This document shows, piece by piece, positions 31,221 through 40,700 of a stretch of 50,000 nucleotides of DNA (within the stretch, counting starts at the first letter, position 1; every line of letters starts with the position of its first letter). The translations under genes were made by a program, and so were the position numbers. This DNA is from Symsagittifera roscoffensis (lineage: Eukaryota > Xenacoelomorpha > Acoela > Convolutidae). The notes beneath the pieces are model-generated. The model had not been told where the DNA came from and made no database searches. It worked only from the letters and a program-made list of their open reading frames with translations. Location: the NCBI RefSeq assembly GCF_963678635.1, contig NW_026971318.1, forward strand, positions 1-50,000, written 5' to 3'.

Positions 31221-33029
31221 TTAGTCGTCGGGGAAAAAACCGTGGGGGAAGATGTCGTGGATGAGATCGGAAGTTGTTAGTAGTTTAGCTAAGATGCGGA
31301 TGATATTTTTAGTCTGAAGCAGTGGCCAAAGCAATTGAAGTGCCTTGATAGTGGTTATTTCTTCAGTGCCAACTGCAAACTCATAAGGTGTGTTTTGGAT
31401 TAGATTATATAATTTGTGATTGAATTTAGTGTTGTGGATGAATTCTAAAATTGGGATTTCTATAGGTTGTACAAACTCGTGCGGGATAAGGAAGGGTCGG
31501 GATTCTTCGGCGTTGAAGGTCTTGGTGATGGGACAGAAGATGTACATTTGGGTTATGGGATCATAATTGCGAAGAATACCATGAAGGTTAGTATCTTTAA
31601 TGCAATATGTGAAATTTAGGAAAAATGGTGAAGTGTATTTGGAATTAATGAATTGAAAACGATGGTGTGGTTGTCTAGAGGGTGTGTGTAGGTCAAAGTG
31701 ATTTTGGATGAAGCGATAATAACTATATGTGTGGGTTTGTTTAGTGCGCAACATAATATCGTGTGAGCAGTGTAAATCTCTTTCGTGTGGTGCAAGGAAA
31801 TGAAAGGTTAGTGAAAATATTTGGAAGCGTTCTTTAAAACTTTCGTATGCTTGTGTGTCTGTTAGTGCTTCTGAAATAATGTGATCAAACTTTCGGTCGA
31901 AGATGTTTAGTGTAAATATATATGGTGTCTTGATGAAAAATTTCTCGGTAATTTGTGGATTAGCGAAGCGATCGTCGTCTAAGAATTGATCTTGGTTAGC
32001 TCTGATGATGTTGTGATCATAGTATTCGAGTGTATATTCGTTAGCTCTAGGTGCAGTGTGTGTTTTTAGTGATTTTTTATATCCAACGTAAGTAAATTGT
32101 CTAGCGGTTAGTGGTGTAGTGAGTCGATATAGCATGTCCGTATTTCGCTCTATATCGATGTGAGTGTTAGATAAAGGTAAGCAAAGAGGGTTAGTAAAAT
32201 GATAATATGAGGTCCAAGAGAGAGTGGGCATTAAAACGTATTCATCTACAAAGTTGCGTGTTTCGTTAGTGTCGTGGGGGGTGTTTAAGGTGTATTGTGG
32301 GAATGAGGGTAAGGTGATGGCTAAAAATTCTTTTGTGTTAGTATGCTTGGGGTGGTTGATGTATTCACGGGCTGTTCCTGGTTTTGCTGGGAAAGGATGG
32401 TTGGGGAACTTTCTTTTAAAAGTGCGGTAAGCTCTATTAGTGTTGAGTGAAGATTCAGTTGATGTGGATGATGGTGCTAATGATTCAGTATAATTTGAAG
32501 AGGGTGTAGGGGTAGGGGGGTTGGATGATTTTATTGTGGAGGAGATTTGGTTTATTGTTGGGGTATGGAGGTGGTAGGGTTGTTGTTGAAGGGTAATAAA
32601 ATTATCTAGCTCTGGGGAGATTCGGGGGGTGTCTGGAGAATGAGATGATTGGTCAGAATGAAGTGAGGAGTAGGTTGGGGTAACTTGGGAAGCATAAGAG
32701 GGTGTGGAAGTGATTGGGTCAGGGTTATTGGATAATATGGGTTGAAAAGGGGGTTGAGAAAAATTTAGGGGATTGGTGTGAAAATTATTTGATGGAGATG
32801 GTTCAGAGTCGGCAAATTCATCGGGGGTTTCAATATTCGGGTTATTGAGTTGTGAGATGGAGTATAAAACTGAGATGTGTGAATTAGTATCGGAATTCAT
32901 GCCTGATGTTACATTACTAGATGGAAAATCGGGTGGCGGAAAAGCAAAAAGTGGTATTATTGGGATTGGAGAGGTAAGATTGGTTGGGTGGGAATTTGAT
33001 CGGTGTAGTGATCCAAGTTGGCGGCTCAT
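31221..33029 (-). CDS. ORF Z, unit C (602 aa), unrecognised, intact
   Basis: The last ORF of the element; its ATG overlaps the envelope TGA as ATGA. Residues 1 to about 198 are Ser/Pro/Thr/Asn-rich and look disordered. A basic patch (RAYRTFKRKF, 199-208) marks the boundary to a roughly 390-residue C-terminal half rich in aromatic residues and His, which looks folded. There is no signal peptide, no clear membrane segment and no catalytic motif I recognise. The plan of disordered N-terminus plus folded C-terminus resembles ORF Y. Following the envelope and preceding a 3'-UTR intron, it could be an internal structural or accessory protein; that is inference. Unit B carries a frameshifted copy. 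Confidence 0.75.
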   Translation of the reverse strand: MSRQLGSLHRSNSHPTNLTSPIPIIPLFAFPPPDFPSSNVTSGMNSDTNSHISVLYSISQLNNPNIETPDEFADSEPSPSNNFHTNPLNFSQPPFQPILSNNPDPITSTPSYASQVTPTYSSLHSDQSSHSPDTPRISPELDNFITLQQQPYHLHTPTINQISSTIKSSNPPTPTPSSNYTESLAPSSTSTESSLNTNRAYRTFKRKFPNHPFPAKPGTAREYINHPKHTNTKEFLAITLPSFPQYTLNTPHDTNETRNFVDEYVLMPTLSWTSYYHFTNPLCLPLSNTHIDIERNTDMLYRLTTPLTARQFTYVGYKKSLKTHTAPRANEYTLEYYDHNIIRANQDQFLDDDRFANPQITEKFFIKTPYIFTLNIFDRKFDHIISEALTDTQAYESFKERFQIFSLTFHFLAPHERDLHCSHDIMLRTKQTHTYSYYRFIQNHFDLHTPSRQPHHRFQFINSKYTSPFFLNFTYCIKDTNLHGILRNYDPITQMYIFCPITKTFNAEESRPFLIPHEFVQPIEIPILEFIHNTKFNHKLYNLIQNTPYEFAVGTEEITTIKALQLLWPLLQTKNIIRILAKLLTTSDLIHDIFPHGFFPDD

Positions 33030-35644
33030 CGTGGGCTAAAAAAATGATTATTTTGAGACTGAAAAGCGGTGGTATGGGGTTGTTCAATAATTTGTTCATA
33101 AGTATTATCATCTTGTGACTGGTGTGTCATTATATGTTGGATGGGACTTTGTGATGTGGTGAGTCGAAAATTTGGATTATGTGTGATGGCTAAATTTCGA
33201 AAATTTCGTGGGACTAGGGATAGTGGATGGTTATTTGGTAGGGGTGGTAATTGTGGTGCCGTTGGCGTTATGTCTACATTGTTATGTTCTTCGTCGTATG
33301 TATTTTGTCGTGTTGCTATTTTTGTGTTATATTCTTTTATTTGTGCGTCTAAAAGAATTTTGTTTATAGATGTAGAAAAGATTCCAAAAAATCCTGCAAA
33401 GAGTATGCGTGCTACGCTTGCTTGTCTGTTTACTTGTGTGTGTATAGCACATGTGTTGTAGATTCCTTTTAAAAGTGAGAAAAGAAATCCAATAAAGTTA
33501 AACATTGCGTATAAAATAGTCAATTTTTCTAAGATGTAGTAGGGCCATCCTAGAAAATCGAGGATCTCATTTTTGAGTGTAACAAAGCTAAAAATGTTAA
33601 TTGGTGATATATCTTGGGGACGGTATTTTTCACCGTTTAGATATATATAATCTTTAATGTCTTTAAAATATCCGCTATAGTCTTGCGTGTAGATATCGGC
33701 AAATCCTGCGGTTTCTGCAAGTTTGCGTAAATTTTGGTCTATTGATTGTCTTTGTATAGTGTCCATTTGTGTTAATAATTCTTGGAATTGTTGTGTTCTA
33801 ATATGATGTTGAATATCTGATTTTGAATAGATTCCTATTGATTGTAAGTCTATATTTGGGTTTCGAGCAATAGCGCTAATGCTTTCTGGTGAAAATTTTT
33901 TGGGTGATTGCATTAATGTGGGATATGGAGTGAGAAGATAATATTTATTTTCATCAGGGTTTAGTTGTACTACATTGTGGCTGTTTTCTGATCCACATGG
34001 GACTGCGGTATCCCAGAAATAGGTTCTTCGTGAAAGTGTATCCACGAAATGTACTTTATTCTTATAAAAGATAGGGATTCTTTTATAACATCGTTTATCT
34101 TCAAAAACGTATAGTGGTGATACTTTTTTAGTACAAGTATAAAACCATAAGATGTTTCCTTCATAGTCTAAAAAATTTGATCTATTTCCAGATAATAAGT
34201 ATCCTGCATAGGGTATTTTTAATACTGCTAGTGCAAGTGATTGTAATATTTGTGTTCGTTCTAATTCGCATAGTTGGTGTAGTGTTTCTAATTCGGAGAG
34301 TGACATTTCTTGAAAAATTCGGCTAATTGTATAATCTAGTTTCATATCTAAATGAATATCATAGTGGATATTACCGAAATATGTAGTATTCATTAGTGAT
34401 AATTCTTGTAAGCGTGTGCTTCTGGTGTCATGGGGTTTTAGATGTCCACCAGGTTGTCCGTTGCTTTTTTCAAAATTAACTGGTATATAGGATGTTCCTT
34501 CGTTTGGAGGATGACCTGTGGCATATGGGTCAATTTTTATTTTTCCAGTGGTCATGTCGAATCCTTTTTCGTATTCAACTAATATTTCAGAGTATTGTGT
34601 TTTATGGAGTGGATTTCTATATTTACATGCAAGTTCTGTTTCTTGATATATTTGAAAACGTGTCAATTTATTTTCTATATTGTGTATGTTTCTAAAATTA
34701 GTACTTTGTTTTCGTGATGGATGTACTTGTTCATATGGAACTGATTGTATAAAGTATTTTTCGTGAAATTTTATCATACGAGCGTGTATTCTTGCTACTT
34801 GAAATGTTGTACATGTATCTTCGGGGAACCAAACAATTGTTGCTTGTGTTCTCGTTGTAGGGTCGCAATAACCTTGATCATTTTTACAAGGTAATCGGAT
34901 TCCTTGATAGATCATTGTATTATCTGATAAATCTCGTGTTAGTTGTATTTTTTCGAGTTGTATTTTCCAATCGAAAAACATTATTTCTTGGTATCCTTTA
35001 TTTTTTGTGTCTGCTTTGCAGTTTGATGGGTTATTTATACCAATGTGTGGTATCCAATGTTTATCGTGTAGGTCATAGGTTAATCGTCCGTGTGCGCCGT
35101 TATATGGGTATTTTTCGTCTAGTTTTATATGTCCTTGGTGTCTTTCAAGTTGTGATTGATGTACAGAGTCTGAAAAAACTTGAAAGTTAACTAACTTTCT
35201 TTCGGAGTTTTTATTTTGTGTGATGTTTAGTCTAAGTAATTCATTTTTACAATCGTCGGGATTGAGATGTAAAAGACGTTCTATATTACTCTGATAGAAT
35301 GATTCATGGTCAAGTCGGTTTTTGTTTCCGTTCGAGACTTGTGAACAATGTACTTTCTTTTCGGAAAATGTTGCTGTGAATTTATAACCTGTAACTGTTG
35401 TTGCTCGGGCTTTTGAATAGAGTGTTGCTATTACATTTGTGGTTTCTATAGCTTGTGGTTCTGTTTCACATTGTGATACTTGATTTATTGCATATTTGTG
35501 TAGTGTTTTTTGTTCATTTTCTTCACAATCGTAATGTGTTACTAATAAATCTTGTGGTCCTGTACGAGGGGAAGGGTTTATGTTTTGATTTGAGATTACT
35601 AGAAAAAAGAGTTGGAGAAAAATTAATAATTTTAGAATATACAT
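33026..35644 (-). CDS. env: Envelope-like class I membrane glycoprotein, unit C (872 aa)
   Basis: A signal peptide (residues 1 to about 18) is followed by a large Cys-containing ectodomain with YDC at 38-40, further early cysteines at 59, 100 and 132, and Asn-X-Ser/Thr sites (for example Asn140). A long hydrophobic segment at about 706-732 is the likely membrane anchor. A second apolar stretch at 747-767 is followed by a polar tail of about 100 residues carrying PTAP at 794-797 and then PPLP. This is the layout of a viral fusion glycoprotein. The early YDC and cysteine pattern recalls the glycoproteins of Chuviridae and of arthropod retroelements that captured them; this is recognition from memory, not alignment. 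I see no obvious furin site or fusion peptide. A splice-acceptor-like CTCAG lies 14 nt before the ATG (boundary 35658|35657). Confidence 0.75.
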   Translation of the reverse strand: MYILKLLIFLQLFFLVISNQNINPSPRTGPQDLLVTHYDCEENEQKTLHKYAINQVSQCETEPQAIETTNVIATLYSKARATTVTGYKFTATFSEKKVHCSQVSNGNKNRLDHESFYQSNIERLLHLNPDDCKNELLRLNITQNKNSERKLVNFQVFSDSVHQSQLERHQGHIKLDEKYPYNGAHGRLTYDLHDKHWIPHIGINNPSNCKADTKNKGYQEIMFFDWKIQLEKIQLTRDLSDNTMIYQGIRLPCKNDQGYCDPTTRTQATIVWFPEDTCTTFQVARIHARMIKFHEKYFIQSVPYEQVHPSRKQSTNFRNIHNIENKLTRFQIYQETELACKYRNPLHKTQYSEILVEYEKGFDMTTGKIKIDPYATGHPPNEGTSYIPVNFEKSNGQPGGHLKPHDTRSTRLQELSLMNTTYFGNIHYDIHLDMKLDYTISRIFQEMSLSELETLHQLCELERTQILQSLALAVLKIPYAGYLLSGNRSNFLDYEGNILWFYTCTKKVSPLYVFEDKRCYKRIPIFYKNKVHFVDTLSRRTYFWDTAVPCGSENSHNVVQLNPDENKYYLLTPYPTLMQSPKKFSPESISAIARNPNIDLQSIGIYSKSDIQHHIRTQQFQELLTQMDTIQRQSIDQNLRKLAETAGFADIYTQDYSGYFKDIKDYIYLNGEKYRPQDISPINIFSFVTLKNEILDFLGWPYYILEKLTILYAMFNFIGFLFSLLKGIYNTCAIHTQVNRQASVARILFAGFFGIFSTSINKILLDAQIKEYNTKIATRQNTYDEEHNNVDITPTAPQLPPLPNNHPLSLVPRNFRNLAITHNPNFRLTTSQSPIQHIMTHQSQDDNTYEQIIEQPHTTAFQSQNNHFFSPR

Positions 35645-36765
35645 GTGTATGATAATCCTGAGTATGGATTATAAAATGTAATGTAGCCAATTGTGTTTTT
35701 GGTATATCTGTCGTATTTGTATATTACTTCAGTAGTTATAAACGGTGGTGGTAGTGATTGAGCTGTTATGTTAGGTGGGTTTAATGGGTAGGGATGTTGG
35801 GTAATATTGTTTAACTTAACTGTGATTTCAAACTTTAATTGTAAACTGTTTTGTTGGAGTATTTGAATATTGTGATCACGGATATCGTTGTGAATATCTT
35901 GGCGATATTGTAATCTATTAAGTGCCCAGTTATGAAGGCGGTTACTTTCTTGATGTTGTCCAAATAATGGTGGAGGTGCTGTAAATGTATTCCAATCTAG
36001 TCTTAAAGGAATATTTATTGATGATTGTTCTCGATATCTGGCGTCGAGATTATTTGGAAAATTTAAGTTAAAAGGTGGTGGTGAAATCTGGCTTATTGAT
36101 GGTGTTGATGGTAGTGATAATGTTTCTGGTAGTGATGAGGATGTTGTTGTATCCGTAGAAATATCTATTGGATTATTGACTAAATTTAATTCACCTTGTG
36201 TAAATGAATGTGTTGTCCAATATGGTAGTCGTGATGCCTGGTTTGGGGGGTTAAAGGGATTTTCACGTATTTGTTCAGATGTTGGTGTTGAACCTAAGTA
36301 ATCTGATGGTAGGCTTGAGGTGCTACGTTGTGAAAGAAGCGTAGGGGTTTCTGGTAATATACCAATGGGGTTTTCTGGAGTGTTTTGTGATGGGGATTGA
36401 GGTATATCAAAATGAACTCGGGGAGTTTGAAAATTTCTGTTTCGTCGAGGATGTATAATTTGTCTATTTATTTCGACTGTATTTTGGTTTTGACTAGGAT
36501 TTCTTATTCTACTTAGTTCTTGTGGTAGTGTTGGGTATAGGTTATATGTTGGTTCGCTTAGAGGTGCTTGTCGTTGAACTGGTTCTAGTGGTTCTGATAA
36601 ACGAGCATGTCGTTCTTCAAAAGTGTATGGATTGTCTTGAAAAGAAATTCGTGTAGATGTTTGAGGATTTTGAGTAGTTGAAGGTGGTGTTGGGTTATCT
36701 TGGGATGATGTCGGTGAAGACTGACTTTGTGACTGTTGGGTAGCAATTTTTGATAGAGTTTTGAA
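35632..36765 (-). CDS. ORF Y, unit C: 377 codons, no methionine, unrecognised
   Basis: The frame is open from the codon after two in-frame TAA stops (36766-36771) to TAA at 35632, overlapping the envelope start by 13 nt. It contains no ATG. The first about 240 residues are rich in Ser, Pro, Thr, Gln and Asn and look disordered; LYPTL at 76-80 matches the ALIX-binding late-domain pattern YPxL. The last about 130 residues, rich in hydrophobic and aromatic residues, look folded. No family is recognised. It opens after the end of the 62-aa ORF, so frameshifting from that ORF cannot reach it. Splicing onto an upstream AUG exon is the most likely route: acceptor-like CAACAG lies a few codons in. 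A non-AUG start is the alternative. Confidence 0.7.
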   Translation of the reverse strand, partial: FKTLSKIATQQSQSQSSPTSSQDNPTPPSTTQNPQTSTRISFQDNPYTFEERHARLSEPLEPVQRQAPLSEPTYNLYPTLPQELSRIRNPSQNQNTVEINRQIIHPRRNRNFQTPRVHFDIPQSPSQNTPENPIGILPETPTLLSQRSTSSLPSDYLGSTPTSEQIRENPFNPPNQASRLPYWTTHSFTQGELNLVNNPIDISTDTTTSSSLPETLSLPSTPSISQISPPPFNLNFPNNLDARYREQSSINIPLRLDWNTFTAPPPLFGQHQESNRLHNWALNRLQYRQDIHNDIRDHNIQILQQNSLQLKFEITVKLNNITQHPYPLNPPNITAQSLPPPFITTEVIYKYDRYTKNTIGYITFYNPYSGLSYTCIF

Positions 36766-36773
36766 TTATTACT

Positions 36774-36962
36774 TTAGTGAGAAAATTTGTGTTTATTATA
36801 ATATTCTTCCAAAAAAAGAATTAGAAGGATTGTTGCTAGGGCAAATGTGAAGATTGCTTTCTTTATACATTTACATATGGTCAAAATGAGGGATGATAAG
36901 AATGCTATGAAAATTACAAACAATAAAAAAATATCAGTTCTACTGAAAATTGTTCGTATCAT
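36774..36962 (-). CDS. 62-aa hydrophobic membrane-protein ORF, unit C
   Basis: Two hydrophobic stretches (about residues 11-29 and 36-51) flank CKCIKK, followed by a charged, Tyr/His-containing C-terminus. It could be a viroporin-like or assembly protein, but nothing beyond size and hydrophobicity supports that. It shares ATGA with the preceding ORF and is separated from ORF Y by only nine bases. Confidence 0.5.
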   Translation of the reverse strand: MIRTIFSRTDIFLLFVIFIAFLSSLILTICKCIKKAIFTFALATILLILFLEEYYNKHKFSH

Positions 36963-37189
36963 TTAGACAAGTTGTATAAATCGTACCTGTGGATATAATC
37001 AAGGGTTTTGGAAAGTTGGAGGAATAGTTCGAGAATAGTGTAGAAAATTAAAAAAATGTTACAAAAAATGATTAGGATTATTAGAAAAGATTCAAGTATA
37101 TCAAAAAGAAATATTATAAAGGTTTCAAGTATTGTAAAAAAATGTTTAAGATTTATGAGTATTTGAGTAACTGATTGAGAGAAGAGCAT
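36959..37189 (-). CDS. 76-aa hydrophobic membrane-protein ORF, unit C
   Basis: This is the first ATG-containing ORF after Gag-Pol, about 600 nt downstream of its stop. The core (about residues 17-58) is almost entirely Ile/Leu/Phe with few charges, consistent with one long or two short membrane spans, followed by a polar C-terminus. It is open in all three units where visible. No homologue is recognised. Confidence 0.5.
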   Translation of the reverse strand: MLFSQSVTQILINLKHFFTILETFIIFLFDILESFLIILIIFCNIFLIFYTILELFLQLSKTLDYIHRYDLYNLSK

Positions 37190-37342
37190 TTAAGAAATGA
37201 TCTCTTGGTCGAATATTTTTTGCTGTTTGAGGCGATTTTCAAGTGTGGTCGGATTATTTATTAGTTTTTTGACAAGTGGGTTGAGTTTTGTAAAAAATTG
37301 TTGGGGGCAATTTTCATGGTGATCGGGAGGTCGTCTTTTTCT
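37190..37342 (-). other. 50-codon frame without ATG, unit C
   Basis: A stop-to-stop frame starting with RKRRPPDHHEN and ending in TAA immediately against the next ATG. The basic start and Lys/Gln-rich helix-like remainder look protein-like, but length and conservation do not prove coding. Confidence 0.25.
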
Positions 37343-37787
37343 TTATTTTTGTTTGTCAAATGATCCGGGGTATGGTGAGATTTTTATACTTTAGGCTAAT
37401 TGAAATGTTCATTTTGTTACTTTAGGCTAAGTTAACAAATTTGTTTTGGGGGTATTCGTGGTCTGAGTTGGGGAAATATTGTTGATCTTTGGGTTATTAG
37501 ATAAGGGAGGGGTACGGTATTATGGTGATATTTATTTTAGTTGTCAAGTTGGAGTGGTTTGCTTATTTTTGACCTGGAGGTCGTAAAGTTATAGTTATAG
37601 ATGTGCCTGGAGTTCTATATGATTCGTCCAATTGGTCTTAGTTTGAGTTAGAGAAAGTGACGGATTGGATGAATCCTATTGGTCTATTTTGAACTAGAAT
37701 TATTGCGTACTTGTCAGCATGTTATTTTGAAAAATGTAAATGAAAAATGTTTCGGAGGTTTCAAGATTGTGAAGCATAATGTTAAAA
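37343..37787 (-). promoter_or_regulatory. Gap between Gag-Pol and 3' module, unit C
   Basis: It contains a TATA-like box (37381-37388, TATAAAAA on the minus strand) and the 13-bp direct repeat at 37387-37399 and 37418-37430, 31 bp apart. Acceptor-like sequence (pyrimidines then CTCAG) occurs upstream of the box on the minus strand. No ORF is supported. Confidence 0.35.
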
Positions 37788-40700
37788 TTACTTTTGAAAT
37801 TCCACTTTCTTTAAAATTTTAGATTGGGGGATGAATATTTTATAGTTTTTACGTGGTTGATTTCGGAGTCTTGTTGTTTTTCTATTTTCTGATTTGTCGA
37901 TTTGTTCTTGGGGTATTATTTGTTCGGTCATTTTTCTATTTTTTCTTTGTTTTGGGGATTCTTTATGGTTTTGTGTATTGTTTTTGGTGGCGGTTGGTTT
38001 TGTGTTTTGATTTTCGGTGGGGTTATCATTTTGTTCTGTGTTTTTCAGATGTGGTTCATTTTGAATGATTTTTAATCCTGTGAAAGAATATAATTGAGTT
38101 AATTCGCGGAGTGCGTATTCTTTTGGGTAATAAGGTAATAGGTTGTTTCGATGTTGAACGATTTCTTTTTTGTTTGAGTCGGTAATTTTATATGTGACAT
38201 CAGTGGGTTTTGCAATTATTTGGTATGGTCCTTTTCGAAGGGGTTGTAATTTTTTAGAAATTCCTTTTTGAGTATTAAAATTAGGTATTAAAACAAATGT
38301 TCCAATTTTTAATTCGGAGGCTGGTGTAAAACGTGAATTGATTTGTTCATTAATGTTTTGTCTTTGTAATAACTTTTTTGTTATTTTTTGATAAATTTCA
38401 TTGTGTTTTTTATCTCTATTTAGAATCCATTCGGTGTGTGTACCGGAGGCTAGTTTAAGAATTTGTGGGTGATGAAAATGATCTTCATCGTGTGTATGTA
38501 AAGGTAGGTTATAACAAATTGAATCTTTATTTGGTTGACAATAACCTTGTGCGTTTTTATGAGAATTTGCTGTAAACATTATTGGTTTGCGTGGCTTTTG
38601 GTTAAAAACCATTTCGTATGGTGACATTCCTAAATTTGTCGTAATTTGTGAATTATATGCTAAGGGAAATAATTTTACATCTGCTGACCATTCGGTATAT
38701 TTTGTATCATTTCCGTTGATGATACATCTAAGATATTCTTGTAATGAACGGTTCATACCTTCGACTAAGCCGTTTGTCCAAGGTGCATGAGATGTACGTG
38801 GTTTGTGTTTAATGTTATATAAATGACATAGTGTGATAATTTCATTATTTATGAATTCTGTACCGTTGTCTGTAACTAAAATTTCTGGTAGTCCGAATTT
38901 TGCTATCCAGTGTTCATAGAGTGTTGTGTAAGCGTAATAAGCGTTACAATGTGGTACTGGGTTAAGTGCTACATAATGTGTAAATGCGTCAACAATTACC
39001 ATAATGTAGGAGTTTCCTTCGGATGAGGGTGAAATTGGTCCTTTGGTATCAAATGAGATACGATGATTAAAGTACAAACTTTGTCCTTTAAAATCTTGTT
39101 TTTGTGCTATTTGTTTTTGATTTGGGTAAGGTTTATTTAGTTGACATACTATACAATCATTACATAGTACTTTTATCCAAATTGGTGCATTTGGGAAGTA
39201 AAAATTTTGTATAAAATTTGAATATGTTTTTTCTGATCCAGAGTGTCCTTTAATATTTTGTGTATGTGAAATATTAAAAGCTATAAGAATCATACTTAAA
39301 GGGAGACAGGGAACTGTAGATTCATTCAGGTTATACTCTAAAAGGTCTGTATTTTCGTTAATTGTTGTGTTGTTAAATTTACGAAAGTATCGGATGAGTG
39401 TTTTGTTTCCTAGAATGGTTGAATCTGCCTTGACAGGTTTAGTTTTATATTTGTGCCATGATTTTAGTTGTCTAATTATCGGGTCAAGATTTTGATATTG
39501 TTTCAGTGTTGAAATTGTAATCGTTTCTGTTGGAGGGAGAAAAATGTTTTCAATTTCGAATTTAGATAAGGGTATTGTATCAAGTGGGTCGTGGAGGTCA
39601 AAAACTTGATTTATTGTGTATTTTGAATCATTTGTTTGTGGTCCTGATAAATTTATTTTATCAGTTAAATTTTCTTTTTCAATTAGTGGAAAATGGTCTT
39701 TCTTAGGTGGGTGTTGTTTTGTTCGTTTTTGTTGGGTGTTATTTTTTATCCATTGAGAATATGGGATTGGTTTGAAAGTTGATGTTCCAAGTAAATCAAC
39801 TTCATAATGATTATTTTGACAATCTAAATAAAGTGGGAAATGTTGTAAACTATTTATTTGTGATTGTTCAATATCAGTTTTTACTGCATATTTGCATTCC
39901 AATCGGGGTGATGTTTCGTTTTCTGCAAGGTAGAATTTTATGTTTTTGGGTATTTCAACTGTTGTTTTTCGAGTAAGTAATTCAGGTGGTGTATTTCGAC
40001 TTAAGGTGTCTGGTAATGCAAGATTTTTTCCTGCAGTCCAAACTATATGTAAGTTTGGAAATTTCATTAGAATTAGTTGAAATCTGTAAACTCGGTGGTT
40101 TGGGTTAGATTTTTGTGTAAAGAGAAAGATGATTGGTTTATGGTCTGTGAATAGAACTGTTGGATGTTTTGATCCAAGTATCAGAAATTCATATTCTGTC
40201 AGTGTATATATTATGGCTGTACATTCTCTCATTAGAGTTGAGAGTCGTAGCTCTGCTTGAGTGAATAATCGAGAATTTGCTGATATGAGGTTCATTTTAT
40301 TTGTACCATTATGTGATTGTAATAGTGCTGCACCGATGCCAAAGTTCGAAGCATCGCACATTGCATAAAATGGTTGATTTGAATCTGGAATTGTGTTTGA
40401 AATTTGTTCAGTTAAAAGTTTCTTTATTTCTTCAAATCGTGTTTGATGTTCTGTGTTCCATTCAAAATTATTTTGTTGTCTAAGGATGTTATAAAATGGT
40501 CGTAGATATAATTGCATTTTATAAACATATTTACTTAAAAAGTTTAACATTCCAAGAAATTCTTGGATTTTCTTTTTATTTGTTGGTGGTTGAAGTTTTT
40601 GAATAGCGTCAATGCGTGATTTCAATGGAGTGATTGTTTTTCTTTCTATATTATGTCCTAAGAATTTAACTCTTGTCAAAAAGAAGTGTGATTTATCGGG

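Noticed and set aside
33914-33925. YPTL in the envelope (residues 574-577) as a late domain
   Set aside because: It lies before the membrane anchor, so it would be outside the cell and could not recruit ALIX.
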